From assembly GCF_947495455.1 (NCBI RefSeq), contig NZ_CANLZC010000009.1, forward strand, positions 22,188 through 86,187: 64,000 nucleotides of DNA. The letters run 5' to 3'. Both the position numbers and the translations under genes were made by a program. The DNA is from an uncultured Shewanella sp. (GTDB lineage: Bacteria > Pseudomonadota > Gammaproteobacteria > Enterobacterales > Shewanellaceae). Below the pieces are notes generated by a model. The model did no database searches. It was not told the DNA's origin and saw only the letters and a list, made by a program, of their open reading frames with translations. Within the stretch, counting starts at the first letter, position 1; each line of letters begins with the position of its first letter. Shown here piece by piece: positions 9,570 to 18,246 of this stretch.

Positions 9570-10640
9570 TTGAATATATTAAAAGGCCGACGAGCCGTTA
9601 TTTATTGTGAGGGTTGTTTTGGTTCAAAAACCAGTAAGGTAGCCGCTTCTTATTTGCGATATTGTGGTTCTGATTGTGTTGCGGTTATTGATAGCGACAA
9701 GGCTGGTCAGCGTGTTGTAGATATATTAGGTTATGGTAAGGGTATACCTATAATATCAGGTCTGGAACAATTAGGAAAAATAAAACCTGATGTATTTATG
9801 ATTGGATTTGGATTATTTTCTAATGTGCTGCCTAGTGCGGTAAGAGAAAGTATAAAACAAGCATTATTATTAAAAATGGATGTTGTTTCAGGTTTGCATT
9901 TTAAATTAGCAGATGATCCAGAGTTGTCAGCATTAGCTCATCAATATGATTGTCAAATTTGGGATACGAAAGAGCCATCACGTCATTTACGAACCAGTAA
10001 TAATCGCCTTGTTAATAAGGATAATTTTATTATTCATACTGTTGGTAGCGATTGCCGTGTAGGAAAAAAAACCACAGCGTTAGAGATAGCGGCTGAATGT
10101 CGGCGCCAAGGCATCTCTGCAGTGATGGCTGCTACAGGCCAAAGTGGTATGTATATTACGGGAAATGGCATAGCCGTTGATGCGGTACCTGCTGACTTTA
10201 TTGCTGGTGCCAGTGAAGACTTAGTACTTGATTTATGCGATGAAAATAAATGGATTCTTGTTGAAGGGCAAGGGGCTATTTCTCATCCTGCATACAGTGG
10301 CGTCACCCTTGGATTATTGCATGGTGTTATGCCTCAAGCATTAGTCTTATGTCATCAAGCTAACCTCACTCACCATAAAGGTTGGCCTGACTCACCGTTA
10401 CGTTCGCTTTCAGAGCTTATTAGCATGTATGAGCAGTTAGGCAGTTATATGCGCAAGAGTAAAGTAGTGGCAATTAGTGTTAATTGTGAGGGAATGGGTA
10501 CTGATGAGGCTGAAAAATACCTCATTAAAGTAGAGCAAGAAACAGGTTTACCCGCAACGGACGTGATTTTGTTTGGAGCGAGTAAGTTAGTTAAATGTTT
10601 ACATCAGTTTATTGGTGAAGAGACGCAAGTTGCTTGTTAA
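9570..10640 (+). CDS. DUF1611 (DgcN-like) P-loop protein
   Basis: The protein is 356 residues. The C-terminal half is DUF1611: a P-loop GSDCRVGKKTTA (about 159-170), then ATGQSGMYITGNGIAVDAVPAD-type, VEGQGAISHPAYSG and a PQALVLCHQAN segment. The N-terminal half is the Rossmann-like DUF1611_N domain. The characterised relative DgcN works with DgcA on D-glutamate (cyclase/N-acyltransferase pair), so action on an amino acid carboxylate or amine is plausible but unproven here. The start is a TTG with a TTGGA stretch 7-8 bases upstream; no in-frame ATG exists before the P-loop domain would be lost. It is the first gene of a long co-directional operon, and no DgcA-like partner is present. Confidence 0.8.
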   Translation: MNILKGRRAVIYCEGCFGSKTSKVAASYLRYCGSDCVAVIDSDKAGQRVVDILGYGKGIPIISGLEQLGKIKPDVFMIGFGLFSNVLPSAVRESIKQALLLKMDVVSGLHFKLADDPELSALAHQYDCQIWDTKEPSRHLRTSNNRLVNKDNFIIHTVGSDCRVGKKTTALEIAAECRRQGISAVMAATGQSGMYITGNGIAVDAVPADFIAGASEDLVLDLCDENKWILVEGQGAISHPAYSGVTLGLLHGVMPQALVLCHQANLTHHKGWPDSPLRSLSELISMYEQLGSYMRKSKVVAISVNCEGMGTDEAEKYLIKVEQETGLPATDVILFGASKLVKCLHQFIGEETQVAC

Positions 10641-10691
10641 ATAAATTCAAATAAAAAATAAGATAATAGCTAGTCATATTAAGGATAATGT

Positions 10692-12041
10692 ATGTTGCTT
10701 CAAGTTAATTCGGTCGAATCTTTGGGTAGTTCAGCATTTATACCTTCTTCAAAACCAGAAACTCAGCGTGCGATTATTGCGGCTACTTTAGCTAAAGGTA
10801 CATCATTAATACACAATGATTTACGGTGTTTTGAAACGGATACAATGAAACAAGCCTGTAGAAATATAGGGGCTATCATTGAAGAAAAAGAAGGTTTCCT
10901 TAAAGTTCAAGGTGTGGGTCGAAGATTTACTGCTGATAAACGCGTTATTGATGCAGTAGGATCAGGCTTAGTATTTCGTGTTTTTACTGCGATCACTTCT
11001 TTTGGTGAGTCGGCAGAAATTGTCACCGGGGATACTGTATTAAGAACGCGAGTGATGGCCCCATTATTTGATGCATTAGAAACACTTGGAGCAAGTATTC
11101 ATTGTATATCTGAGCCAGGGAAAGCACCCATTGTGAATTGGGGAGGGGGTTTTAAAGGAGGACATTGTATTATTCCTGGTAATGTCAGTTCACAATTTAT
11201 TACTGCTATTATGTTTGCTGCACCTATGGCGGATGAACCGACTCGTATTTCAATATCAGGTGAAATATTATCGAGTTCTTATATAAGGCAAACAATTGAT
11301 ACTTTAGAGAAAGCAGGAATAAAAGTAGAGGCTAAATCTGATTTAGCAGAGATAATTGTTTATCCTGGTGAATATCAAACTGCCGAATACCTGATTAGTG
11401 GTGACTATACCTCTTCTTCTTATCTTATTGGTGCTGCTGCGATTATTCCGGGAACAACCGTACTTTCAAATATATCCAGTAAGAGTCTACAAGGTGAACG
11501 AGCCATTATTGATGTAATCAAAGCGTTAGGAGTAAAGGTTAGCTTTGATGATCAACGCAATGAACTCACGTTATTTAATGAGCAAGATGAGCTGTCAGGA
11601 GAGTTTGAATTTGATGCAAGTGACTATCCTAATATTGTGCCTACCTTGGCTGCCATAGGAGCGTATGTTCAGGGAACTTTTCGTGTTATTGGAGGCTCAA
11701 TTACACGTTTACATAAGTCACCACGAATAGAAGCTATTATTTCTGAACTTAAAACCTTGGGGGTTGATATTACTCCGTTATTAAAAGATGGAGTCTATGA
11801 TGGCTTTGTTATTCATGGTAAATCACATTATGAGGGAGGGAAAACCTTATCTAGCTGGGGAGATCATCGAATTTTTATGTCCTTATTTGTTGCTTCATTA
11901 AGGTGTAAAAATGCCAATTTATTGGAAGGTTATTCTGATGTTATTTGTTCTTTTCCTAGTTTTTTCAATGAATTTAAGCAACTTGGTGTTAAATTTAAAG
12001 AAGTGGAACAAGATATAAAAGACGGATTTAAACGGGCTTAA
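10692..12041 (+). CDS. EPSP synthase-like protein with non-canonical active site
   Basis: A 449-residue member of the EPSP synthase/MurA fold. Recognisable parts are SSKPETQR (20-26), VTGDTVLRTR (to R120), GNVSSQF (S166, S167, Q168), a GDYTSSSYLIGAAAI repeat and WGDHR (D391-R393). By eye against E. coli AroA, Lys22, Arg27, the Ser-Ser-Gln triad, Arg344 and Arg386 are kept. Catalytic Asp313 reads Asn314, Glu341 reads Lys342, Lys340 reads His341, Ser23 reads Pro22 and PEP-binding Lys411 reads Cys419. Ordinary EPSP synthase activity therefore looks unlikely, and a pathway-specific reaction on a related substrate is inferred. A duplicated resistant target is less likely given these losses. AAGGATAATGT precedes the ATG, and it is the second gene of the operon. 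Confidence 0.85.
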   Translation: MLLQVNSVESLGSSAFIPSSKPETQRAIIAATLAKGTSLIHNDLRCFETDTMKQACRNIGAIIEEKEGFLKVQGVGRRFTADKRVIDAVGSGLVFRVFTAITSFGESAEIVTGDTVLRTRVMAPLFDALETLGASIHCISEPGKAPIVNWGGGFKGGHCIIPGNVSSQFITAIMFAAPMADEPTRISISGEILSSSYIRQTIDTLEKAGIKVEAKSDLAEIIVYPGEYQTAEYLISGDYTSSSYLIGAAAIIPGTTVLSNISSKSLQGERAIIDVIKALGVKVSFDDQRNELTLFNEQDELSGEFEFDASDYPNIVPTLAAIGAYVQGTFRVIGGSITRLHKSPRIEAIISELKTLGVDITPLLKDGVYDGFVIHGKSHYEGGKTLSSWGDHRIFMSLFVASLRCKNANLLEGYSDVICSFPSFFNEFKQLGVKFKEVEQDIKDGFKRA

Positions 12042-12058
12042 ATTCAGAGGCGTGCTGT

Positions 12059-12847
12059 ATGGATTTAGGTATTTCAGGCAAAACGGCTTTAGTGTTTGGC
12101 GCCAGTCGAGGATTAGGTCGAGGAATTAGTCAAGCACTCTTGCAAGAGGCGGTGAATTTAGTATTAGTTTCACGCTCCCCTGCTGAATCGGCTGCTGTAT
12201 TAAGACAATCAAATATCAATAAGAATATTAAAATATATCATTTAAGCTTAGACACAAGTGATAGGCATGCTGTTGATTCTTTGTTGAGTTTTTTAGCTGA
12301 AAAGAAAATTGAAATTGATATTTTGATTAATATTTCTAAAGGGCCAAATGTAGGAATGGCACTGACAATGTCTTCGTCACAATACGAAAATGATTTTCAA
12401 GCTATGGTGGGTTTTTATATCGAAGCGAGTCGATTGTTGGCCCAAGGTATGAAACAGAGAAATTGGGGGCGTATTATTACAATCGCCTCTTCAGGAGTAT
12501 GCCAACCTATTGCTGACTTAGCAATTTCAAATACTCTTAGAGCAGCATTGGTAAGTTGGAATAAAACTTTAGCCAATGAAGTGGCGGCAGATGGTATTAC
12601 GGTAAACACGATTATTCCCGGGCGGATCCATACAGAAAGAGTGGATGAGATTGATCGTGCTCGAGCGCAGCGGCAACAGAAAGATATTAGCGATGTGATT
12701 AAAGCCAGTCAGGCTACCATCCCCATGCAACGATATGGCACAGTTGCAGAATTTAGTACCTGTGTTCTTTATTTATGCAGCCAAGGTGCTGGTTATATTA
12801 CAGGAAGCAGTATTCGAGTCGATGGTGGGCTTGTGTTGTCTATTTAG
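12059..12847 (+). CDS. Short-chain dehydrogenase/reductase lacking YxxxK
   Basis: A 262-residue SDR with the cofactor motif GASRGLGRG (14-22), the INISKG segment where NNAG is usual, IASSG with the Ser at 144-145, and the TVNTIIPGRI and GYITGSSIRVDGG C-terminal motifs. The catalytic YxxxK positions read Leu154 and Asn158 (LAISN), so the usual proton-transfer pair is missing. Related FabG-like SDRs with a similar L-x-x-S-N segment exist. The protein may therefore bind NAD(P) and act by other residues, or have a non-redox role. It starts 17 bases after the EPSPS-like gene with AGAGG upstream. In bacilysin synthesis an SDR works beside an ATP-grasp ligase, a useful but loose parallel. Confidence 0.85.
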   Translation: MDLGISGKTALVFGASRGLGRGISQALLQEAVNLVLVSRSPAESAAVLRQSNINKNIKIYHLSLDTSDRHAVDSLLSFLAEKKIEIDILINISKGPNVGMALTMSSSQYENDFQAMVGFYIEASRLLAQGMKQRNWGRIITIASSGVCQPIADLAISNTLRAALVSWNKTLANEVAADGITVNTIIPGRIHTERVDEIDRARAQRQQKDISDVIKASQATIPMQRYGTVAEFSTCVLYLCSQGAGYITGSSIRVDGGLVLSI

Positions 12848-12867
12848 TGACTTACAAGGATATTCAA

Positions 12868-13728
12868 ATGTTAACTTTAGACCAAATAAATTTTTATCAT
12901 GATAATGGATATTTAGTTGTTGAAGATGTGATTTCACCAGCGATATTGCAACATGCCCTACAAGCGATTGACGAAGTGGTTAGTGGTGAAAATAGTCAAG
13001 GTAGTTTTGAGCTCGAGCCTAAGGATAAGCAAACAATACGCCGTATTTGGTCTCCAACAAAAAAACACCCAGCATTTTGGCAGATAGCAACGGATAAAGA
13101 CCTATTAGAGAAGATCGCGGATCTGATAGGGAAGAATATCACCTTTCATTATAGTAAGTTGAATATGAAGGGGCCTAAGGTGGGAAGTGTTGTTGAATGG
13201 CATCAAGATTTTTCTTATTACCCTCATACCAATAGTGATTTATTAACGGTATTAATTGCACTTGATCCTATGGATGCTGAAAATGGAGGACTCAAAGTTA
13301 TTCCAAAATCACATAAATTAGGATTGAGTGAGCATTATATTGATGGGTATTTTCGTGGCAAACTGGACGATATAGAAGAAGATGAGGTTGTACATTTACA
13401 AGTTCCTGCCGGAGGAGCTATTTTTCTTCATTGTCTGACAAAGCATGCATCCGATAGAAATACTTCTAATCGATCTCGGCGCACATTCTTACCCGCCTAT
13501 AGAGCTGCGGATGCTTTTCCTATCTATTTTGGTCCTCATGCATCCCATAATGAACCTGGAGCGAAAACTGTACTTGGTCAGGCCTCTAAATTTGCTCGCG
13601 TAGAGAAGGGGATATATTCATTGCCTTTTGCCGAGAGAGAGTTTGGCTCTATTTATGATATCCAAGAAGGTTCACACCTTAATAAGCGGTTGGATGAAAT
13701 GAAGTTAAGTGGATATGCCGTAGATTAA
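12868..13728 (+). CDS. Phytanoyl-CoA dioxygenase (PhyH)-type Fe(II)/2-oxoglutarate oxygenase
   Basis: The protein is 286 residues from the ATG at 12868 (AAGGA 9 bases upstream), giving the normal N-terminus LTLDQINFYHDNGYLVVEDV. The iron facial triad is visible: His112 and Asp114 in EWHQDF and a distal His at 193 in TKHASDRN. Arg204/Arg205 after it probably bind 2-oxoglutarate. The LDPMDAENGGLKVIPKSHKLG stretch is typical of PhyH. Members hydroxylate, desaturate or cyclise small molecules in biosynthetic clusters. The substrate here is unknown, most likely a free or ligated amino acid made by neighbouring enzymes. It lies between the SDR and aminotransferase genes with tight spacing. Confidence 0.92.
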   Translation: MLTLDQINFYHDNGYLVVEDVISPAILQHALQAIDEVVSGENSQGSFELEPKDKQTIRRIWSPTKKHPAFWQIATDKDLLEKIADLIGKNITFHYSKLNMKGPKVGSVVEWHQDFSYYPHTNSDLLTVLIALDPMDAENGGLKVIPKSHKLGLSEHYIDGYFRGKLDDIEEDEVVHLQVPAGGAIFLHCLTKHASDRNTSNRSRRTFLPAYRAADAFPIYFGPHASHNEPGAKTVLGQASKFARVEKGIYSLPFAEREFGSIYDIQEGSHLNKRLDEMKLSGYAVD

Positions 13729-13739
13729 GGACATGAGTG

Positions 13740-14849
13740 ATGGAATTGGAACAAAGTCTAGCTCTAAATATTCGTGATTTAATGCCTTATAAAGCTGGAA
13801 TGACCAAAAGGGAGTTACAGCGTGAGAAGGGATTAAATCGAGTTGATAAGTTTGCGAGTAATGAGAGCCCTAAAGGTCTATCTGCTTATATTAAAGACGA
13901 AATATACAGTAGTTTAGAAGAGGCGCACTGTTATCCTGATTATCAACAATTGCGTGAAGCCATAGCGAATAATGCCAATGTAATGGAAAGTCAGGTTATT
14001 TTAGGCAATGGTTCTATTGATGTCATCGAATTAGCTTTTCGTTTAATGGCTAAAAAGGGAGGGCACTTACTGTGTTCTGAATTTGGTTATTTTTCTTATC
14101 CCTTATTAGCTCAAGCTGTGGGGTTAGGCATTAAAACCGTACCCTCTGGACAGCAATTTTGCCATGAAATTCAGCATTTACTGGCTCAGTGTAATAGTCA
14201 AACCGCCATTATAGCGTTAGATAGTCCGAGTAATATGTCGGGGCAAATGCTGTCTATTAAGCAGTTAACAGATTTATTAACAGTCGTACCTAAACACGTA
14301 TTGGTATTATTAGATCAGGCTTATATAGAATTTGCCCATGAGGCGATATCACAAGCCAGTGTAAGGTTATTAAAAACCTTTGATAATTTATTAATTACTA
14401 GAACTTTTTCAAAGGCTTATGGTTTAGCTGGTTTACGGGTAGGCTATGGACTGGCAAATGTGAAATTGATCGATTGGCTATCTCGTTTACAAAGGCCTTT
14501 TCCGATTGCCGGTATGGCCGCTACAGCAGCAGTTGCCAGTTTACAAGATCCTGAACATCTGCAACAAATCTTAATGCAAGTCAATGAAGGTAAGCATTTT
14601 TTAATCGATAAACTCACTGAATTAGGCTTTAAAATTATTAATGGAGAAGGTAATTTCATTCTTATTTTACTGAATGAAGATGATTTTGAATTATCAGAGT
14701 TTCTGCTTACTCAGGGCATTATTGTGCGTGCTATGGGGAGTTACAAACGTCCTGATTTAGTCAGAGTGTCTGTTTCTACTCCTGAAAGTCATTATCGTTT
14801 AGTTGATGCGATTAAGCGTTTTCAATCAAGGAAGAGGCTAGCAGGATGA
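13740..14849 (+). CDS. HisC-like PLP aminotransferase
   Basis: A class I/II aminotransferase of the histidinol-phosphate group, 369 residues from the ATG at 13740; a GTG at 13737 is the alternative. Visible motifs are FASNESPKG near residue 40, LGNGSIDVIEL, the DSPSNMSG segment where the NPNNPTG motif is usual, LDQAYIEF, and RTFSKAYGLAGLRVGYG with the PLP lysine at 225. These enzymes move amino groups between 2-oxo acids and amino acids. Its place in a cluster with ligases suggests it makes or completes a non-standard amino acid. Its stop overlaps the next start as ATGA, so it should be coupled to the first ATP-grasp ligase. A housekeeping hisC is unlikely because no his genes are nearby. Confidence 0.9.
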   Translation: MELEQSLALNIRDLMPYKAGMTKRELQREKGLNRVDKFASNESPKGLSAYIKDEIYSSLEEAHCYPDYQQLREAIANNANVMESQVILGNGSIDVIELAFRLMAKKGGHLLCSEFGYFSYPLLAQAVGLGIKTVPSGQQFCHEIQHLLAQCNSQTAIIALDSPSNMSGQMLSIKQLTDLLTVVPKHVLVLLDQAYIEFAHEAISQASVRLLKTFDNLLITRTFSKAYGLAGLRVGYGLANVKLIDWLSRLQRPFPIAGMAATAAVASLQDPEHLQQILMQVNEGKHFLIDKLTELGFKIINGEGNFILILLNEDDFELSEFLLTQGIIVRAMGSYKRPDLVRVSVSTPESHYRLVDAIKRFQSRKRLAG

Positions 14850-16108
14850 ATATTGTTATTTTAAATAATTTTTGGCGTTATCCAAGTACCGAACGTTGGG
14901 ATTTTGAATTAGTCGAATATGAAAAATGGATTTGCCATGATATACATCAAGTCAGCTATATCTGCAATGCTAGAGGGAAAACGGCTGTAACGGCTGAAAA
15001 GGGAACTTATACTCTCTATGAAGTTGACCATTTTAATGATTTACAGCAGCTAGAAGATATCGTTAGGACTATTATCGAGGTTAAGGGGCCGATTGATAGA
15101 TTAATCGCCTTTTCTGAAAACTTATTATCTCCCGCTGCGAGTTTAAGAGAGCAATTTTCTATTTCTGGCCCTAATGTTGCGCAAACTTTATTGGCAAGAG
15201 ATAAAGTTAAAATGAAAGAGCGCTTAATAGAGTCAGGTCTTAGAGCACCGCGCTATTGTGCCTTATCAGAGACATTATCAAATGAAGATTATCAGCATTT
15301 TGCTAATGAAGTGGGTTTCCCTCTGATATTAAAACCTGTAGATGGTGCATCAAGTATTGATGTGTTAAAGATAGATAATCTTGAGCAGTTACAAGAGGCA
15401 CTGATAGTTAACAGAACTGGTAAGTGGGAGCTTGAAGAGTTTATTGCTGGGAATATTTATCATGTCGATGGCTTAGTTGATGATCAAGGGAAAGTGATTT
15501 TTTGTGTAGCCAGTCAATATATTAATACTTGTTTAGATTTTAGTTTTACAAGCCCACTTGGGGCGATAATGCTAGAGTTTTCTTCTCCTTTAAATCAGCG
15601 TATTGCTCACTTCAGTGCTGATTGTTTATCTGCTTTGTCATTTAAAAATTGTGCTTTTCATCTTGAGTTGTTTCTCACTTTCGATAATGAATTAGTTTTC
15701 CTTGAAGTTGGAGCACGAGTTGCGGGAGCCGATGTCCCTTATATGATAGAGCATAATACTGGGGTCAATTTATTTAAGCATTGGATCGACTTAATTCTTT
15801 ATGGGCAAACAGAAGTTAAGCCTGTTTATAATAAATTAGGTGCATGGTTGATGTTTGGCCTTCCAGAGCATTTACCACAGCGTGTGGTCTCAGTGACTGA
15901 TTTTATTGGTACTGTTCCTTCCATATATCGCCAGCTTTTACCTAAATTAAATAGTAAGTTAATAAAAGAAGGTGGCTATTGTTCTTTACAGTCTGGGCGC
16001 TTTTTATTTTCAAATGAGTCCAAACCTCGATTAACGCAAGATGTGCAAAAAGTTGTTGATGGATTTCAAATGGAGTTACAAGTTTCAGGAGATCAAGATG
16101 AAGAATAA
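14846..16108 (+). CDS. ATP-grasp carboxylate-amine ligase 1
   Basis: A 420-residue ATP-grasp protein. After an N-terminal pre-ATP-grasp domain come LLARDKVKMKERLIESGLRAPRY, the ATP-binding segment FPLILKPVDGASSIDVLKI, EEFIAGNIYHVDGLV and the metal-binding region FHLELFLTFDNELVFLEVGAR. This is the pattern of L-amino-acid ligases and related carboxylate-amine ligases, which join an acid and an amine through an acyl phosphate. It overlaps the aminotransferase by 4 bases and the second ligase by 11, so all three should be made together. The substrates are unknown; a dipeptide or amide bond in the product is inferred. Confidence 0.88.
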   Translation: MNIVILNNFWRYPSTERWDFELVEYEKWICHDIHQVSYICNARGKTAVTAEKGTYTLYEVDHFNDLQQLEDIVRTIIEVKGPIDRLIAFSENLLSPAASLREQFSISGPNVAQTLLARDKVKMKERLIESGLRAPRYCALSETLSNEDYQHFANEVGFPLILKPVDGASSIDVLKIDNLEQLQEALIVNRTGKWELEEFIAGNIYHVDGLVDDQGKVIFCVASQYINTCLDFSFTSPLGAIMLEFSSPLNQRIAHFSADCLSALSFKNCAFHLELFLTFDNELVFLEVGARVAGADVPYMIEHNTGVNLFKHWIDLILYGQTEVKPVYNKLGAWLMFGLPEHLPQRVVSVTDFIGTVPSIYRQLLPKLNSKLIKEGGYCSLQSGRFLFSNESKPRLTQDVQKVVDGFQMELQVSGDQDEE

Positions 16109-17417
16109 AGCGCTATTGATTTTGGCCCACCAAGGGCGATCTTATATAAAAGACATACGTCGTTATTTAGATTTATTAAATGTAAAGTGCATTATCCTTA
16201 GTTCAAAACCGAGAGATGAGCGTGATTTAGCGCTGCTGAAAGAACATAGTGAGAAAGTTTGGGTATTGGAAACGGATTGCATTACCGAAGATGGGCTATT
16301 TGAGACGTTAAAACAGGCTCAGAATGATTTTGAGGTAGTGAATACATTAGCCACATTTGAAGCTTATAGAGTATTGATGGCAAAGGCGAATCAAACTTTA
16401 AGTGGTTCGGATGTTGATACGCATTCTCTGATGCAATGCATGGATAAACATAGTTGTCGTCAGACATTATTCAATCACGGTCTTTCTCACGTGCGCAGTG
16501 AGTTATTAGAAGATGAATCGCAATTGCTTAGGCTAAAACAAGATGAGAATGCTTATTTTATAAAACCCCGTCGAGGAGCAGGCTCTTTTGCTTGTTTTCG
16601 TTTAACTGATGATATTACTCTGACTAAGTTAGCTCAACTCAAGGAGCAAATGCGCTCAGATAAACAGTTCGCCGCTATTTTTAATGGTCAGTTTGATTTT
16701 ATTGCTGAGGGTTATATTCGCGGAGATGAATTTAGCTTTGAAACCTTTGTGATTGATGAAGAGGTTTATGTTGTTGGTGTACATGCTAAATATGTTGAGG
16801 AGCAGCAAGGAACAACATTAGAAGTCAGTAACTCTTTACCTGCACTGAATTTAACCAATAGCGAGCAGCTGCAAGGCGAAGCATTTATTACTCGTTGTTT
16901 AGCGGCATTAAATTTAAAGCAAGGAGCTTATCATATTGAAACTCGATATGATCGCGATAATAAGCGGTGGGAAGTTATCGAAGTGAATACTCGTATGGGA
17001 GGGGCGCTAATCAATCAATCGGTAGAAGTCTTTACCGGTGGAGAGTCTTTTTTGAAATTATGGATAGAGCTTTTATGCGGAACCAATGCGGTAATGCGTA
17101 CAGGGTTAAAAGAAAAAATGACAAAGTTAAGAGAGAGTCGGCGCCGCGCTGCCGATCAAATTAACGCCGCCAGTGTCTTCATTAGCCGTTATGGCCTTCC
17201 TGGTAAAACATTGTCCCATTTAAGCATAGATAAGGTCATGATTAAGCCTGATATTATTGATATGCCTGTTCGAGTTGGTACCACAATGGCTAAATCTGAA
17301 CGAGGCCTTTTTCTTTGTAACGCGTTATGGAAAGTGGACATCGATTCCTTATCTGATTCACTGGATAACTTACCTCTTCAGTTTGATGCTGGAATGGAAG
17401 TTGCCTACGACAATTAA
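16098..17417 (+). CDS. ATP-grasp carboxylate-amine ligase 2
   Basis: The second ATP-grasp ligase has 439 residues from the ATG at 16098, chosen over an upstream in-frame ATG because AGGAGA sits 6 bases before it. It shows MDKHSCRQTLFNHGLSHVRS, FIKPRRGAGSFACFRL, AEGYIRGDEFSFETFV, AYHIETRYDRDNKRWEVIEVN and a MGGALIN segment. It resembles ligase 1 in fold but is not a close duplicate. Two consecutive ligases suggest two successive couplings, or one amide and one other acyl-phosphate step. It starts inside the end of ligase 1 (11-base overlap), and 32 bases separate it from the diiron protein gene. Confidence 0.88.
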   Translation: MKNKALLILAHQGRSYIKDIRRYLDLLNVKCIILSSKPRDERDLALLKEHSEKVWVLETDCITEDGLFETLKQAQNDFEVVNTLATFEAYRVLMAKANQTLSGSDVDTHSLMQCMDKHSCRQTLFNHGLSHVRSELLEDESQLLRLKQDENAYFIKPRRGAGSFACFRLTDDITLTKLAQLKEQMRSDKQFAAIFNGQFDFIAEGYIRGDEFSFETFVIDEEVYVVGVHAKYVEEQQGTTLEVSNSLPALNLTNSEQLQGEAFITRCLAALNLKQGAYHIETRYDRDNKRWEVIEVNTRMGGALINQSVEVFTGGESFLKLWIELLCGTNAVMRTGLKEKMTKLRESRRRAADQINAASVFISRYGLPGKTLSHLSIDKVMIKPDIIDMPVRVGTTMAKSERGLFLCNALWKVDIDSLSDSLDNLPLQFDAGMEVAYDN

Positions 17418-17449
17418 TTTACCCATTAAAATAATGAAAGGAATTTATT

Positions 17450-18193
17450 ATGAATAGAGTTACTAATTGTGGGATCCTTCGTCCTAAGCCATTTTATTCA
17501 CTTGCTGAAGGTCAGCAAGTTAGGGCTCGTTTAGACAGTTATTTAGATCAAAAAATGAAAGAATGGTCGGATACAGTTCCATATGCGAATCACCTAGAAA
17601 GTAAAGATATTAACAGTGAGTGGTACCGTCGGCATACTCTAGAGCATGTATGGCGTATTAGACTCAGTCGTTCGGCACATTGTAAGGCCTTACATGCCAT
17701 CACGAAAGTATCTCCAGAAGCGGCACAACTTTATGCCGAGTATCAAGCTGATGAAATGAATCACGATACTTTATTTTGGGAAGACTGCGAAGCGCTTGGG
17801 ATCACTAAGGAAGAATTGTTATCTACTGAGCCTTTTTTGGCGACTCGATTGTTACAAGGTTTCTTTTATTTTATTAGTGAGCATGAAAATCCTATTGGTG
17901 TGGTTGCTTCTAGTTATCTTGTTGAATATACGACGGCTAAGTTGACCCCAAAACAAATGGAGTCGATGAAAACATCTGTTGGTGAAGAAAAAATACAAGG
18001 GCAATTGGCGCATATTAATACAGATTTAGGTGATGATCATGCCGGAGAAATGTGGCGCATTTTACGCCTTCTTATTCAAAGTGAGGATGATGTTGAATTA
18101 GTGCTGCGTTATTTTGACGATATTCAAACGATTCTAGCGATGTATTTTCGAGAGCTTTATGAGGCAACGATAACAACAAGTCACGCCGCTTAA
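17450..18193 (+). CDS. Haem-oxygenase-like diiron oxidase (HDO) family protein
   Basis: A 247-residue all-helical protein of the haem-oxygenase/TenA-like diiron superfamily that includes UndA, BesC and SznF. Candidate metal ligands come in the expected order: a Glu in RRHTLEHVW (about 65), Glu102 and His105 in YQADEMNHDTLFW, a Glu in VEYTTAKL, and Asp and His in LGDDHAGEMW. Such enzymes use O2 for N-oxygenation, C-C cleavage or desaturation of amino acids and fatty acids. A 2Fe-2S ferredoxin gene follows and may supply electrons, although a terminator hairpin lies between them. It has an AAGGAATTTATT ribosome site. Confidence 0.82.
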   Translation: MNRVTNCGILRPKPFYSLAEGQQVRARLDSYLDQKMKEWSDTVPYANHLESKDINSEWYRRHTLEHVWRIRLSRSAHCKALHAITKVSPEAAQLYAEYQADEMNHDTLFWEDCEALGITKEELLSTEPFLATRLLQGFFYFISEHENPIGVVASSYLVEYTTAKLTPKQMESMKTSVGEEKIQGQLAHINTDLGDDHAGEMWRILRLLIQSEDDVELVLRYFDDIQTILAMYFRELYEATITTSHAA

Positions 18194-18202
18194 TCTCGTT
18201 AT

Positions 18203-18233
18203 GGGAACAGTTTCACTGTTCCCTTTTGTTTGT
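18203..18233 (+). terminator. Intra-operon intrinsic terminator or attenuator
   Basis: GGGAACAG (18203-18210) pairs perfectly with CTGTTCCC (18216-18223) around the loop TTTCA, followed by TTTTGTTTGTT. It lies between the diiron protein stop (18193) and the ferredoxin start (18247), with all genes on the same strand. It probably lowers expression of the ferredoxin and transport half relative to the biosynthetic half. Confidence 0.8.
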
Positions 18234-18246
18234 TAAGGATAACAAA

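Noticed and set aside
9377..9573. Hydrophobic open frame running into the start of the DUF1611 gene
   Set aside because: No ATG, GTG or TTG start with a ribosome site; the region is so AT-rich that hydrophobic-looking frames are expected by chance.
10692..12041. Housekeeping aroA
   Set aside because: Five active-site positions differ from canonical EPSP synthase and the gene is embedded in a specialised operon.
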